DNA of 64,000 nucleotides from Calendula officinalis (Eukaryota > Streptophyta > Magnoliopsida > Asterales > Asteraceae). Positions 33,663 to 47,303 of this stretch are shown piece after piece (positions within the stretch are counted from its first letter, which is position 1; each line of letters starts with the position of its first letter). Under the pieces are notes generated by a model. It saw only the letters and a program-made list of their open reading frames with translations. It made no database searches and was not told the DNA's origin. The stretch is from NCBI GenBank assembly GCA_963853835.1, contig OY970823.1, forward strand, positions 66,721,845 to 66,785,844, written 5' to 3'. A program made the position numbers and the translations under genes.

Positions 33663-34051
33663 AGCTTACGGTTCATCTCTCATCGGCATCGGCATCGGCA
33701 TCTGCATCGGCATCGGTTGTGTTGGTGTTGTCTGAATTGGCATTGGTTCTTTGGTGTTGTGACTGTTGTCTTCAAACATGTTTTGATAGCTTTTAAATTA
33801 CAAATAACTGTACGGTCTTTTTTCGTTAGATGTTCAAATCAACTAGTTCTGATTTCTGAATTATGACAGGTGATGTTGAAATCTAAAAGTTGAATAATTT
33901 ATTATGACTATCCGCATTTCACCTCTTTTATACCTTATATTTGACGGAATTAGATATCATTATTGTTATAGTTGTCATCAATCAACTTGTGGTCACCTAT
34001 TTAAATTTTGGGATATAGTGGTTTTCCTATTTTTTTAGTTTTAGATATATA

Positions 34052-34363
34052 CTTCCTCCGTTTGAAAATAAGTGACACACTTTCCATTTTTGGGTGTTTC
34101 AAAATAAGTGATACACTTTGAAAATTTAACATATTTGGTATAAAGTAGTGGGGACCACACCCACTAACTATCTCTTTTAATAAAGTAAAAAGACACATGT
34201 ACACTTACTTTTACTTTTAAACATCATTAAATTCATCTTAATCAAATATGTGGGACTCATCCTCCACTAACTATTAAATTTAATCTAATTAACCTTCATT
34301 ATCATATTTTGCCTCAAAAACCGTGAACTTTAATTTGTATCACTTATTTTGAAACGGATGAAG
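34052..34363. mobile_element. Stowaway MITE
   Basis: Ends CTTCCTCCGTTTGAAAATAAGTG and its inverse, bounded by TA. Same 310-bp family as 39612, 52245 and 59827. Confidence 0.85.
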
Positions 34364-34380
34364 TATTAGATCATTAATAG

Positions 34381-34969
<589 letters not shown>

Positions 34970-35596
34970 ATTAATACTACTATGTAGAATTGCATCATTT
35001 TAATGATAAAAAATCTTAAGAAATATAATAGAACAAATATGTCTAACATAAAGAGTAAAGACAACAAAGTGTCAAGCACTTGATCATAATTCACGGATTT
35101 TGCATCCAAGTCAACATCATCTAAGGTATTCACTTCAAGATCTTCCATCTCAATTCTAATCTCCTCATTATCGTCTCTACAATTCATTCCTCCCATTGCT
35201 TCTCGCACAGCTGACCAAGGGATTGTAGAGAAAGTCGTGATTTTGTAGATTTGTTTTGTTTTTGGGCTAAAGGCCCAATTATTATTACTATGACGAAATA
35301 CCAGTGCTAAATAGGATCACGTTTTTTTTTTTCTTCAAATAGCGCAGCTATTTGAACCACATAAATGTATATTCATTTTTACTTGAACCACATAAATTTC
35401 AAGCTTTTCGGATAAATCTAATATGACACAATTCATCAAACGTCATATAAACTGATTGTAATATAACCATAACAAAATAATAATTAAATTAAAAACTAGA
35501 CCAAACTTTTTAGCAGTTTGTATAACGATTTCCTAACATCAAAGACGCACAATAAAACTTACAAAAAATAAAAATACTAAATACTTCTTTTACCTA
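34970..35596 (-). other. Spacer with an unassigned short ORF
   Basis: A minus-strand frame from 35208 reads MREAMGGMNCRDDNEEIRIE, then acidic residues, and runs into a hydrophobic stretch encoded by AT-rich DNA inside or next to the hAT element. It could be a first exon of an unknown gene. No family recognised. The rest holds nothing visible. Confidence 0.25.
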
Positions 35597-37256
35597 CTAA
35601 ACTGCATGAATCGGATTATGGTTATTATCCATATCAGAACTCCTTGAACCCGGATTATTTTCATGAAATGCAGATTGTCGGGTCAACCCACCTCCAACTA
35701 ACTTCAATGAAGTTGTTTTTCCATCACCAATTGATTCACCTAAAGTCAATTTCGACATACCAATAAGATCATCAACATTTATCGGTGTCTTTGAGTGGAC
35801 AGCTGTCGGTTTAAGAATCTCATGAGCTTCTGTTTTGACCGATGTGGGTTGATCTTGACCCGACCCGGGTCCGGGCCAATACGGGATAGCAACGGGTATG
35901 AGTGGAGATACGAATGCTGGATACATGACTGGATACAAGCATTGAGTAGTTTCAAGATTTAATGGTGCGTGTGTCGGGTCAACGGGAAAGTCAACCGTGG
36001 TTGAGTTTGCAGAATCCATTGACTCACATTCTTCTTCTTCTAGTGTTGGTATGGTCAACGGGTTGTTGATGGATTGAGCCTCGGGCTGTGACTGGTTCCC
36101 GGGCGGGTAATCATGGGAAGAAATCATTTGAGTGTCTGGAGACTACACAAATTTATGAAAAACAAACAAATGTTTCAAAATATCCCAATTAAATTTTGAC
36201 TCATTATATTTAAATGACCCGCATAAAAAGTGACCCGTATACTTACATCATCAGCTACAATATCAAAAAGGCTGGATCGTCTTTTTCTTCTAGAATTATT
36301 GCTTAGCCTGATGAAGTATTTTTGAGCATGGCTTGCAACTTGAGTTGGTGTTCTTGTGATCACATAATTTCTTGCAATTCCACGCCAATCGCCTTTTCCA
36401 AGCTTTTGTAAACCTAATAAAAACATCCTATGTTCTTCTTCTGTCCATGGAACACCTAAAAAACAAATACCCACATCACGGTTTATAAAAAGATACAAAC
36501 TTGCATATGATTAAAGTGTTTATATGACAATTAATCATTAACCCAATTATATAATCACATATAATAACAATTTAAGCATCATAATTGCAATAAAAAGATG
36601 TCTAGAAGTTCATAATAATAATAGACTATAGAGTATAGACCATAAATTTTCTATTATAGTGCGGTGAGACTTGAGAGTAATGCTTAGCTATGATTAACAA
36701 CACAATTTTTAGATCGGAAATTTAGGATCAAAGTGATTGTTAAAATGTAATCAATTTAACCTCAATTTAGACATAATCATCTCAAACCGATAGTATGAAC
36801 TACAAATTACAAATATTAATCACATAAATCAAAACACAAAATTTGGTTAAAAATGAAGAAGACCTACAAAACTTGAATCAAAACCAGCAACTCAAAGCTT
36901 TGCAAAATTGAATGATAAAATCAATAAACTAAAGAACCATAAAAAAACTTACCTTTTTTCCTTTCACGGCTTGAAGACGACCCGGCAACAAAATCCTCCG
37001 ACCCGTACCCGTCAGCGGCGGCGTTATGATCCGGAGTATCTCCCGGCGAATCAAGGTCGGTGCCGCCGCCGCCGCCGGGAAATCCATTCAGGAAGTTACT
37101 GCTTCCGGATCCAGTGTAGTGACTCAAGTTCCCCATACTTGCACTCTTTCGGATCGATCCATCAGTGATCCGAACCCCAAATAACTTCACACCTCGATTA
37201 GGGCAAGTTCGTGAATTGTGTCCATTGTTGCTGCAATGAGAGCATCGCCTAGTCAT
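35597..37256 (-). CDS. 1R-MYB transcription factor, SHAQKYF class (KUA1/MYBH-like)
   Basis: Three exons: 37256-36953, 36455-36247, 36142-35597; GT-AG borders keep phase and give 352 aa. Residues 5-18 are a CX2CX4HX4C zinc knuckle (CSHCSNNGHNSRTC). Residues 24-30 KLFGVRI match the R/KLFGV repression motif. The single Myb repeat (about 103-152) starts VPWTEEEHRMFLLGL, interrupted in its codon by intron 1, and ends VASHAQKYFIRL with the SHAQKYF signature at 143-149. A basic stretch (RRKRR) follows. The C-terminal part is Pro/Ser-rich. Arabidopsis relatives such as KUA1/MYBH bind I-box-like sites and repress genes in growth and senescence control; which paralogue this is cannot be told. A TATA box lies at 37471-37479. 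No lesion was seen. Confidence 0.92.
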
Positions 37257-37470
37257 CGCTGATTAAGCGATTATGTCTTGTGTCCTTCGAATCGATCGTA
37301 GCGGATAGAAATAGGATTATGGATTTCAATTGTGGTACGTAATCCAAACGGGGAAGGTATAAGGAATTGGGGGTAAAGAATTATGCTTTCGGTGGGTTTT
37401 GGTTAGATTGGATTAGGGATTTGGATTGATATTGGTGGGGAATTTATTAAAATGAGATTGAATCAAGTTT

Positions 37471-37479
37471 TTTTATATA
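37471..37479 (-). promoter_or_regulatory. TATA box of the MYB gene
   Basis: TATATAAAA on the minus strand, 215 bases before the ATG. The interval would be the promoter-proximal 5' UTR. Confidence 0.5.
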
Positions 37480-37619
37480 GAGATGAATAGGATCAAAAAC
37501 ATATGACAAAAGGGGGAGAGAGAACATGATATGATCCGTTTGCAAATAAATGTGTAAATAGTATAGACCAAGTATAATTTTCATTCTTACCTTGTACTTC
37601 TAGTAATTGATATTTGGAG

Positions 37620-37687
37620 TCCTTGTACTTATTCGGATCAATTTGTTAAAGTACTCCTTGTACTTATTCGGATCAATTTGTTAAAGT
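37620..37687. repeat. 35-bp direct duplication upstream of the MYB gene
   Basis: TCCTTGTACTTATTCGGATC and the following bases occur twice in tandem (37620, 37655), about 150-215 bases upstream of the TATA box. Confidence 0.8.
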
Positions 37688-37990
37688 GAAACTTATATAC
37701 ACAAGGTTGACATACTATGCAAACTAGGAATACATTTTTTTTTTTTTGAGAAAGTCATTAAAAAAGTCTGAGAAATTTTAGAACTCAATATGAACCTTAC
37801 AAAACAAAAAAATTCCAATATTAAGTGATTAAATTTTTTTCCGATGATCATTATAATAAGCTTTTCATATCTAAGTTTAATGTAAGATAAAATAAAATCA
37901 AACAAAAAATATTAGAAAATAATGATATAACACATACTACAAATCATTATTAACCATGAATACAATAAAATAGTCAATACCAAATGATTA

Positions 37991-38243
37991 CTCCCTCCGT
38001 CCCACAAAAAAGTTCTCATTTCTCCTCTATATTTTGTCCCACAAAAAAGTTCCCATTTCTCAAAAGTGGGGGGTCCACTTAATAAAATAATATTATTATC
38101 AATGATTCCACCAATAAAATATTTTCTCTCTCCAATCTAACATTATATTTTAATCTAAAGTATTACCAAGAACCCCACCACTAACTATCTCCTAAAAGCT
38201 TGTGCCCAAGAGAAATGAGAACTTTTTTGTGGGACGGGGGGAG
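37991..38243. mobile_element. Stowaway MITE, GTCCCACAAAAAAG type
   Basis: CTCCCTCCGTCCCACAAAAA at the left, its inverse at the right, TA on both sides. 253 bp. Confidence 0.9.
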
Positions 38244-38647
38244 TATAATATTTTGATTTGGCATAAAAATGTTTTAGAAAGTCAATGAAATGTTCAACCT
38301 CTTTCCTTTTTTAAGAACCTTTGAACAAGAAAGTATGGGGTTAAAAGTGAGCACAAGCTAAAATGCAAGTGCTAAAATGTGAGTATTCCAATTCTACTTC
38401 CGTCCACCGTTACGCGCATAAGTTCAGGGAATTTGTCACGTAATTAATACGATATAAAATCAAAATTTGGTCAAACATATGTGAGACATTTCCTTTGTGC
38501 ATTAAAAATTGAGTCTTTTCGACGCATATCGTGTTCTTTTAGAACGAGAAGCATGTACTTATATTTTATGATAATTTTTTAAAAGTACATGTTATATTAA
38601 AAAACTAAAATATTTATAAAATTGCATTGAAAAATATTATTCATATA

Positions 38648-38911
38648 CACTCTCCGTCCCATAAAAAAGTTTACATTTCTAACTAAACTTTTATCCCACA
38701 ATAAAATTTACATTTCTCACATTTGTTAGACCTCACATAATAAAATATTATTATTACTAAGAACTCCATCATTAATATTCACTAACTATCTTTCTCTATC
38801 CAATCTCACCTTATATTTTAATCAAAAGTATTATTAGTGACCCCATCACTAACTATCACCTAAAATCTAATGCCCGAGAGAAATGTAAACTTATTTGTGG
38901 GACGGAGGTAG
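38648..38911. mobile_element. Stowaway MITE, diverged
   Basis: CACTCTCCGTCCCATAAAAA and inverse end GGGACGGAGGTAG, TA-bounded. Same family as 37991-38243. Confidence 0.8.
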
Positions 38912-38929
38912 TATTATACATAAATAATG

Positions 38930-39481
38930 CTTCCTCCGTATCACAATAAGTGATACACTTTCTATTTATAGGTGTTTCACAATAAGTAATACACTTCAAA
39001 AGTTACCTTATTTGGCAAAAATGTAGGACACAACCTCCACTAACTATCCACTTTAATAAAGTGAAAATACCATTATACCCTTACTTTTACTTTTGTTTTT
39101 ACTAACTATCTACTTCTATATATTTTAATTTTTTCTAATATATTTTAATATTACTTTAATATTTTGCCTCTAAAACTATGAAACCTAAAATGTACTCCCT
39201 CCGTCCCACAAAAAAGTTCCCATTTCCCTTTGGCACAAGATTTTAGGTGATAGTTAGTGGTGGGGTCATTGGTATTATTTTGATTAAAATATAAGGTTGG
39301 TTTGGAGAGAGAAAGATAATTAGTGGATATTATTGATGTGGTTCTTAATAATAATAGTATTTTATTGTGTGAAGCCCACCACATGTGAGAAATAGGAACT
39401 TTTTTGTGGGACAAAAGCTTTAGGAGAAATGAGAACTTTTTTGTGGGACGGAGGGAGTATCACTTATTGATATGGAAAAAG
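38930..39481. mobile_element. Stowaway MITE interrupted by another Stowaway
   Basis: The outer element starts CTTCCTCCGTATCACAATAA and resumes after the nested copy as TCACTTATTGATATGGAAAA, up to the TA at 39482. It belongs to the 310-bp family. Confidence 0.75.
39195..39457. mobile_element. Nested Stowaway MITE
   Basis: Starts CTCCCTCCGTCCCACAAAAA and ends with its complement, flanked by TA at 39193-39194 and 39458-39459. It lies wholly inside the element at 38930-39481. Confidence 0.85.
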
Positions 39482-39611
39482 TAATATTTTTCCCTATAAA
39501 ATGTTATTATAAGTAGCATGTATCATAACAATACAAACCTTGTTAAATTTATTTAATTAATAAACCAATTTTAAGTTCAACTTGTAAAACACTCCATTCA
39601 ATTGTGTAATA

Positions 39612-39916
39612 TTTCCTCCGATTCAAAGTAAGTGCTACACTTTCAATAAATGGGTGATTTAAAATAAGTGCTACACTTTCTATAAATGGCAAAAAATAGT
39701 AGGACCCACACCCACTAACTAGATAACTTTAACAAAGTGAAATGACTCATTACCCTTACTTTTTACTTTTAAACACCATTAACCCCACTTTATTCAAAAG
39801 GTGTGGGACCCATTATCCACTAATCATTCAATTAATCTAATTTAACCATCATTACACTATTTTGCTTCAAAAACCATGAAAGTAGAAGTGTAACACTTAT
39901 TTTGAATCGGGGGAAG
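39612..39916. mobile_element. Stowaway MITE
   Basis: TTTCCTCCGATTCAAAGTAA ... TTTTGAATCGGGGGAAG between TA dinucleotides. The 310-bp family. Confidence 0.85.
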
Positions 39917-39919
39917 TAT

Positions 39920-42900
39920 AAGTTTATTAACGTATATATTTTACTACTTTGTCATGAAAAAAATCGAAATATTTCTTTTAATATTCTACTTTTTATTATT
40001 GATATAAAATATTTTATTTACAGGAAACGCCCAATAACTGTGACAAAATGTACGATCAACTTAGAAAACAAAATTAAAACTCTGAAAAAAACAGAAGTAT
40101 TGCATATAATCTCGATATTACGGACACGTTTAACATCGGTATGCATGAGCACCACGTTTCTTTTGGGGCCTTTGAGTTGGTGTATATCGACACGTGGGAT
40201 GTTAACATCCGTTGCTTACATCTCCCATCGAAAAGTCAGTAATTTGAAATTAGCAGTACTTCCATTTTTTTTCTTTCATAAAAGTGAATATTTATGATAT
40301 TTTTCCTTCCATATTATGTTAAGAGAAATGAGATTGATTTTAACTAAATTTTTTAATTATCTTCTTACTCATTTTGTTAATATAAATATTCAAATTAAAT
40401 AATAAAATTATTAAATAGAATTAGTAGATTTTATACATTAATTATTTTCTCGATTAATAAATAATATTTTCTAATAAGAACCAATCATTTTTCTTATACT
40501 AAAGCAAGACTTGTTCATCAACGTTTAAACTAATTTGGAGTAACCACGTGTAGAACTTATAATTATTTAAAAAAAGGTTTATATTTTTTGAACGGTAATT
40601 TTTATTACTTGAATCTAACAAAAGAACTAGACTAAATAAAACAAATACAATTACATTCGACAAAATAGGAGATTTAACCACATGATATCACAAGTAGATT
40701 TGAAAAAACAAATATAATTACACATGAAAAAAAGGGGGGGGAAAAAAGAAAGGTTTATCATGTATTAGAAAATGTAATAATGTATTTGAGGTTAAAGGAA
40801 ATTAAAGATTAAAAAGTGGGAATTATTTTATAGGAATTGGGTGGTGGTTGGGATCTACTTGTTTGACATAACCACATGATATCTTATCATTTACAAACCT
40901 TATCGTAAAACTTTATTAATTTTATTTGACACTTGGCTTTCTTTTATTATCAAACCTCAAAAAAGGAATTTATCTTCACCTTATCTCCTCTTCACATTTT
41001 TATGTTTCACACACATACATGCTAAGGATGAAAACACGAATTTTTTTAATTTTTTTTCTCATTTTGTTTTTACATAACCACATCATGATAATCGCAACAA
41101 TATAGATGTTTGAAATAATATTTTATAAATAAATAATTGTATTGGTATATACATTTTGTATATACTTATGTGTCTACACATTTGATCAAAACATGTGTAA
41201 AAATCAATTGATAATAGATATAAAACGGCTTATATATGTTATCTTATCAAATAGGTGGACACATAAGTAAACACAAAATGTAAGAATCAATATCATTTCT
41301 CTTTATAAATCAAAAGGTGTGATTCTTATCCTATGTAAATATTTACCATATGACCATAAGAAAGTTCAGAAACAACCACGTAAAGAGTTAATCGCGTACA
41401 TTACAAAGAAATCTCGGCCACCTCAGTTAAACACATTATAAACGGTAATACTTTAAAGAAAATATATGTTTTTATGTATCTGTTGTCTTTTATTTAGTTT
41501 TTTTTTCGTTTTCTCTTTTAATATTTTTTTAAACTATTTGGGTTTTGATTGATGTGGACTTACCATGTAGTATAAGGTTACCCGTATAATTCTTCAAAAT
41601 TATAGTTATCTTTTGGTGTAAGTAATACCCAAATGAAAAAATGTGCACATCGGTGCTTTTGGTTAAGATGACTTTGCAACCGCTTATTTATTTTTATTTT
41701 TATTTGGTTCGTCTTTGGTTATGATGTTTTATATAAATTCAAAAAAATCCAAACATAATACATGCATCGCTATATCCATAGATTATCATGATTGACCACA
41801 GCAAAAATCTTCCAACATAGAAAAAGATTTACATTATCAAGTATAGTTATAAGTAGAATTATATCATGCTATTTTTTGTAACAAAGAGTACCTAATCATG
41901 CGTATAATAGAAAAGAGTAACAATAATCGGTGGCTCAATATGTGTAGGATAATGTAAACAATAACAAAATCCAATAAAGACATAAAGATTCCCCCATATA
42001 TCCAAGAGAAAGTTGGATTGTTTAATCGTTATTAAAGTCTCTTCTTTTTGTTGTTCAGTAGAATGTTGGACCTTTGTTAGTCAAAACAAAAATCTTGATT
42101 GTAGACCCAAACATCTCAAACCAATCCCCATGAATCATCACTTCTTGCTCTTTTGTACGAAGAGACACTATTTGTTCCTTTTAAATCTTTCTAATTTATA
42201 TTCATTCTAATTTATATTCATATGTTCAAATCACAAGATAAAATTGTAAAATATAATTAATAAATTTTATATGTCAATTAATGTACATATATAGACATAA
42301 AATAGGAAAAATTAGTAAGAAGTAAAACAATTTTCTTATATGAAACATAAATTCCCCATGATTTATTAAGATAGGTTTAAAATGAAGAGGTTTATTTTTA
42401 TAATTATTGTGAGAGTATTAAATAGAAAATAGAGTAAATTACATAAATTGTCTTGGATTTTTGCTATTTTTTTTCCTCGAGTTATTTTTGTTCCTACAGT
42501 TTTCATGCTTTTTTTACTTCATCAATTTTCATCTAAACTAATCAAAATATCCTTATTTTTAGTTTATGTCAGTGTTTTATATTTTTTCTTTTTCGATCAT
42601 ATTCTCACGCGACTCCAGCCAATTTCCGGCCACCTCAAAATTAGCGAATATTAAAATACAAATCATCAATACAACTCGAACATGCAAGTTAACTAAACAA
42701 TCACTACTAACCAATAAATGATTATATCAATAGACCAACAGAATCTCACTATCTTCTTCATAAATAAATTATATATCAAAATTCAACCACATATTTAAAT
42801 CCATCTACCATTCAAACTAAGATGTTCAAGACTCCAAACAGTAAAATAGTCCATATTTGACTTATGAGTTTCTAATAAACACAAGATACAATAATTGTTA

Positions 42901-42945
42901 AATTGTTGAGAGCAAAATAGACATTTTAAGTTTGCAAAGTAGTCA
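39920..42945. other. Intergenic between the MYB gene and HOS1, no gene seen
   Basis: AT-rich. The plus-strand frame at 39902-40297 has no domain and a poor composition. A TTTTTTGAACGGTAA stretch near 40587 resembles a LINE 3' tail remnant. Nothing else recognised. Confidence 0.5.
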
Positions 42946-45900
42946 TCATCTTCTTGTGAGTCTACTTCTTCTGAATCCTCTTGAAGGTGTGTTGCCACCT
43001 GTCAGTCTATCAGGGCTTTGTTGATCTTCATAATCGCTTGTATCATCTGATCTCCATCTGGGCCCACCCTTCGTGTTTGTTTGCTCTTCTTTGTTTCTGA
43101 AGATCATATTCATAGTCAGATGGAAAGGTTACAATTTTGCCCCTTAAAAATTAACATTTTTTATGCAAAGAGGCAATAATAAGTTTTTACCGAGAGAGAG
43201 TTATTTTTTTTTACCTCCAAGACATGTCCATAAAATGATCTGAAGCATCCACAACATCTCTATCAACACGAGAAGACTTAAATAATCCCCCGGGTGAGTC
43301 TTCACTATTAGCAATATATGGACTAGAATTTGGAATCTGGTTAATTGACTCATTGTGGAGAAACTTGTTCTTCCGGATTCTTGAAGAACCTCTGTTAAAT
43401 TCTTTTAATGGTGTGCTAGATTTTGTAATATCATCAAATTTGAACTTTTTAGTGACGGATTTAAACATGTTTCTCCCTATTTCAGTATCATTAAAGGTGA
43501 CGGCATCTGGTGACGGCTTTTCATTACCCATTTGGAATAAGATAGAAGAATTAATGTGAGATGGAATTTGTACTTCATGAAACTCGGGTTGTTCTGAAGC
43601 ATTGTTGTCATTCTCTAATGAGGGTAATTCGGTCATTTCTCCACTTTTTACCTTTTGTTGTTCGACTTCTGGTAGTAGTTGTATGCTTTTTTCCTGTACA
43701 ACCACAACTTAATAAATTAACCAAACATTATTTACAAATCATATAAAATATAAATCAACGAATATAATATTTTAAAACTTTTAAAAATTGAAAAAAAATA
43801 ACTTACAACTAAACCTGCTCTCCAATGTTGTGTAGAACTCAATCTTGTTAAAACATCATCACCAACAGAATTCCTGGAGATAAAATCCTTCTCAATGTTT
43901 TGAAGCTTCTGATCAACTTGATATGCTTCCACATATCGATATCGCTAAAAATAAAAATAAAAATTAGTGAAATAGTTAATGAAAGTAATTAGTAAAGTTA
44001 GATAAAGATATAAAATACCTGTAAATAAAACACAACAAGAAGGCTTCCTGTATTGGATAACGGATCATCAGAAACATGTTCCATAAGACACTTATGTAAA
44101 TGTTTTTCCTCATCAGAATTCCACGGTAGCCCAATAATTCGATCCACCAAATTCCTTCTAATACAAAGAAGACAAATTTCCACAACGAGTATTTCCAACC
44201 AATTTGTCACATCTTCAAAATCATCATTTATTCCATTATTATTGATAATATTATCATCATTATAGATCTCGTTTCCTGCTTTCTTTTTCTTAATTTCTGT
44301 GCAAACTGATCTTTGATACATAAATGCTTCAATTAGAAGCCCGCATTCTACTCTGACCCGAACAGCTGTTACAGCTTCATCAAGTGAGACCAGATTTGAC
44401 CCGTTGTGATTTCCCGACCACCTTAAAACCATAAGGGCAGAATAGGGATTTTGTCTTTCTAATAGAACTTGTGCTACTTTAGGATGTGTTGTGGGCCCCG
44501 CAATCTCTGGGAGAAGATGGCAAGCTTCCTATGAAATGGTATTAAATTATTAATGTTTAATTAAATTACATTTAATAATTAATAAAGGGATAATTTCTTT
44601 TATATCCTTGTAAAACTCATAAATTGTTTCTGTATCCTTATTAAATTCATTAATTATCTATATACCCTTCTAAACTTTGTAATTGCCTCCATATCCTTCT
44701 AAATCTTTAAAACTTTCTTTTATGTCCAAAAAATTATTTTAATATTTATCAAGTCACTAAAATATTAATAATTATCAAGTAAGTATGCAATATATATGTT
44801 GATTATGTATTAGAAATCATGTTTATTTGCCTGTATTATTGATATTATCATGATTTAATAAATAATAAAATAGGTTTTTGGACATTAAAAAAGAGTTTTA
44901 AAGTTTTCAAAGGATATGAAGGTAATTATAAAGTTTAGAAGGATATAAAGATAATTTATGAATTTGAGAATATTATAAAAACAATTTATGAGTTTTACAA
45001 GAATATAAAAGAAATTATCCCATTAATACAATAGATATCACCTGCAAGGCTTCATCACTGGGGTCATCAAGAAGATAGAATGTAAATGATTCCAATATCA
45101 AATGTCTTGATATATTAAATGTAGCAGAAAAATCATCTACACAAAATCTCCACTTCTCATCAGGTATTTTCCATAGTCGGTCAAATAGATAATATAACAA
45201 CTGATTTAAGTCAAGGAGATAATAAATTGCTCATTTTGAGTTTTGACCCGTAAACAAACCCGCCCGCCCATTTAGCAATCTTTATATATGGCACATAAAA
45301 AAAGGATACAATTGCTTGTTTTGCTAGCACCAGATCTGAGCTTCCACAGAGAAAAAGAATATCAATAGCTGACCTCATGTTTTCAAAAGGATAAGTTCCT
45401 ACCATTCCCTCAATTTTGACTCTAGAAAACCATAATCCTCCATCTTTATGCAAAGAAGCAATCTCCAGTTCATCAGCTGCATACTCCTGTTGTGTATCAA
45501 GATTTGATAAAGCATCTTCGATGAACAGGATTGCGCCACCTGGCATTGAGGTTTCAACTGGAGATGGCCATGCCCGTTTGATTGCCATTGATTTTCTCTC
45601 ACGAACATCGGATCGCCATGAAGAAAAACTATCATGCCGAATTAAATCTTCAAGAAAATGATGTCTTGTATACCAGATTATCATCTCCATATGCTGGAAA
45701 TTCGTGTGATAGCAATACATCATGATCCATAAATTAAACATATTTTTATTAAAATCAAACCTGTTTTGTCTTTAGTATGTTTTCCTGTAAGTGATGAATA
45801 TCATGAAGCTGTGCAGAAAGAGAATCTTTGAAAGAAGATTCTAACTCTTCAAGAACAGTTGATATGCAGCTTAGTCTCGCTGTAAACTTGAGAAGTGCAT

Positions 45901-47303
45901 TTGATCTTTCTTTGATTTCCTCAACATTAAGATTATCTTTTTTATAGTTAAGAAAAATTATCATAAGTCATAATATTATAATAATGATTAAATAATAATT
46001 AAAATTTTGAAGGATACAGATAAGCTGAAGCTCTGATATAATATGTTTAAACGTCCTCTTGCACCATTCTTTAACAACCACTTCATCCAACAACAAAGCA
46101 ACAATTGGGTCACTAGAAACAGCACTTTCATCCATACAAACATCTGTAATATCTGTTCACAAACTGTTAACGAAAACAGAACTTGAAATTAATAAAATTA
46201 AATTGATTATTATAAATGAAAAATTGAAAATAATTAAGGATACAATGGCAGATCAGGGATAACAAATTGTTCTCCAATGCAACATCAAAAAACGAATAGA
46301 GTCTTTCCACATCAGCTGTTGGTTGTTTCTCTCCATCCATTTCTTGAAATCTGTCATCAAATCTCTTTGAAATAAGACCAGCTTCAATGCACTCATAATA
46401 TAAACGAAGAGATAATCTATTTCCAGTTTTTGGTATAGGAAATCTGCAAATTGGGCAAGAATCACAACGTTGACTGCATTCTTCACATAAAGATGCATGT
46501 CCACATGAATTTAGCACACTTTGAACACAACGTCCACAGCTTCTTAAGTCCCTTGTGGCTCGACAATGCTCAACTTTTGCTTCATTGCATAATTCTATCA
46601 GATCAATACATGCTAAGTGCTCTAATGCTTCCTGAAATCAGAATCACTAGCAGCTTAAACTTCCAAAAAATTACTGGTTTCAAATACATAGATACAAGAA
46701 TTAAAGGATGTTGATGTTAGTATGTGGTGGTTGCATTGTGGATTACTAGGTGTGAAACAACATGTGGCTGTAAACCTTATTGTTTACTTATAAACAAACT
46801 AGAGCTTCATGTAAGCCTTTCTATGGCTGCCATATCAAGTTCTCATCGTAATAGGAAAAGAACACTAAAAGACATTATTCAAATTGACCAATCCATCTTT
46901 AATCAGACTTATTGCTAGGCTTAGCTTAACAAAAACGCAATAGAAACAATTCAGATTTCAAAACGATAATAGAAGAAGGGCCTGAGGTTGATTACAGTCC
47001 AAAAACCCTAATTCACTGACCAATTACGCACAGGAACAATACTTTGTTTTGAGCTAATTAAATCACTTGTGTGCATGCTATGAGTGTAATAATCACCTAC
47101 CGCAAAGAAATTTATAACAAATGTAAATTGGATATCGATTATATACAGATGTATCGTTGCGCATATGTAACTACCTGAACTTTCCGGCAGCTATAATTGG
47201 GTGGAAGTGAAGGATGTCCAGTAGTAGGCCTTACTCCGGCGCTTCGGTTATCGGAATCCAAATGTACGGTGGCTCCTTGGTCGAATAGCCTCCTTCCTTC
47301 CAT
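42946..47303 (-). CDS. HOS1: E3 ubiquitin-protein ligase HOS1
   Basis: Ten exons: 47303-47175, 46631-46244, 46152-46018, 45936-45761, 45693-45310, 45200-45042, 44528-44019, 43944-43807, 43693-43215, 43096-42946. All have GT-AG borders and join in phase to 882 aa (Arabidopsis HOS1 is about 927). Residues about 75-105 are the variant RING (SCGRC, CGHASLCEECSQRCDSCPIC). The next about 550 residues match the ELYS-like region (for example SFFDVALENNLLSL, RKSMAIKRAWP, YYLFDRLW, SLLVVFYLQRYRY). The Ser-rich tail ends GPRWRSDDTSDYE and a basic RRSRLTRR. In Arabidopsis HOS1 is a nuclear-pore-associated ligase that restrains cold signalling (targeting ICE1) and affects flowering and mRNA export. No lesion in the CDS. 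Intron 6 carries a MITE. Confidence 0.95.
44587..45021. mobile_element. Long-TIR MITE in HOS1 intron 6
   Basis: Inverted arms of about 140 bp (GGGATAATTTCTTTTATATC and complement GAATATAAAAGAAATTATCC), flanked by ATTAATAAA (44578-44586) and ATTAATACA (45022-45030), 8 of 9 matching. Nine-base duplication plus long arms suggests a Mutator-like element. Without it and one duplication copy the intron would be about 69 bp. Confidence 0.8.

Noticed and set aside
39902..40297. 131-codon plus-strand frame
   Set aside because: AT-rich, Lys/Asn/Ile-biased, no family, starts at a Stowaway edge.
45416..45661. Plus-strand frames over HOS1 exons
   Set aside because: Antisense shadows of conserved HOS1 coding sequence.
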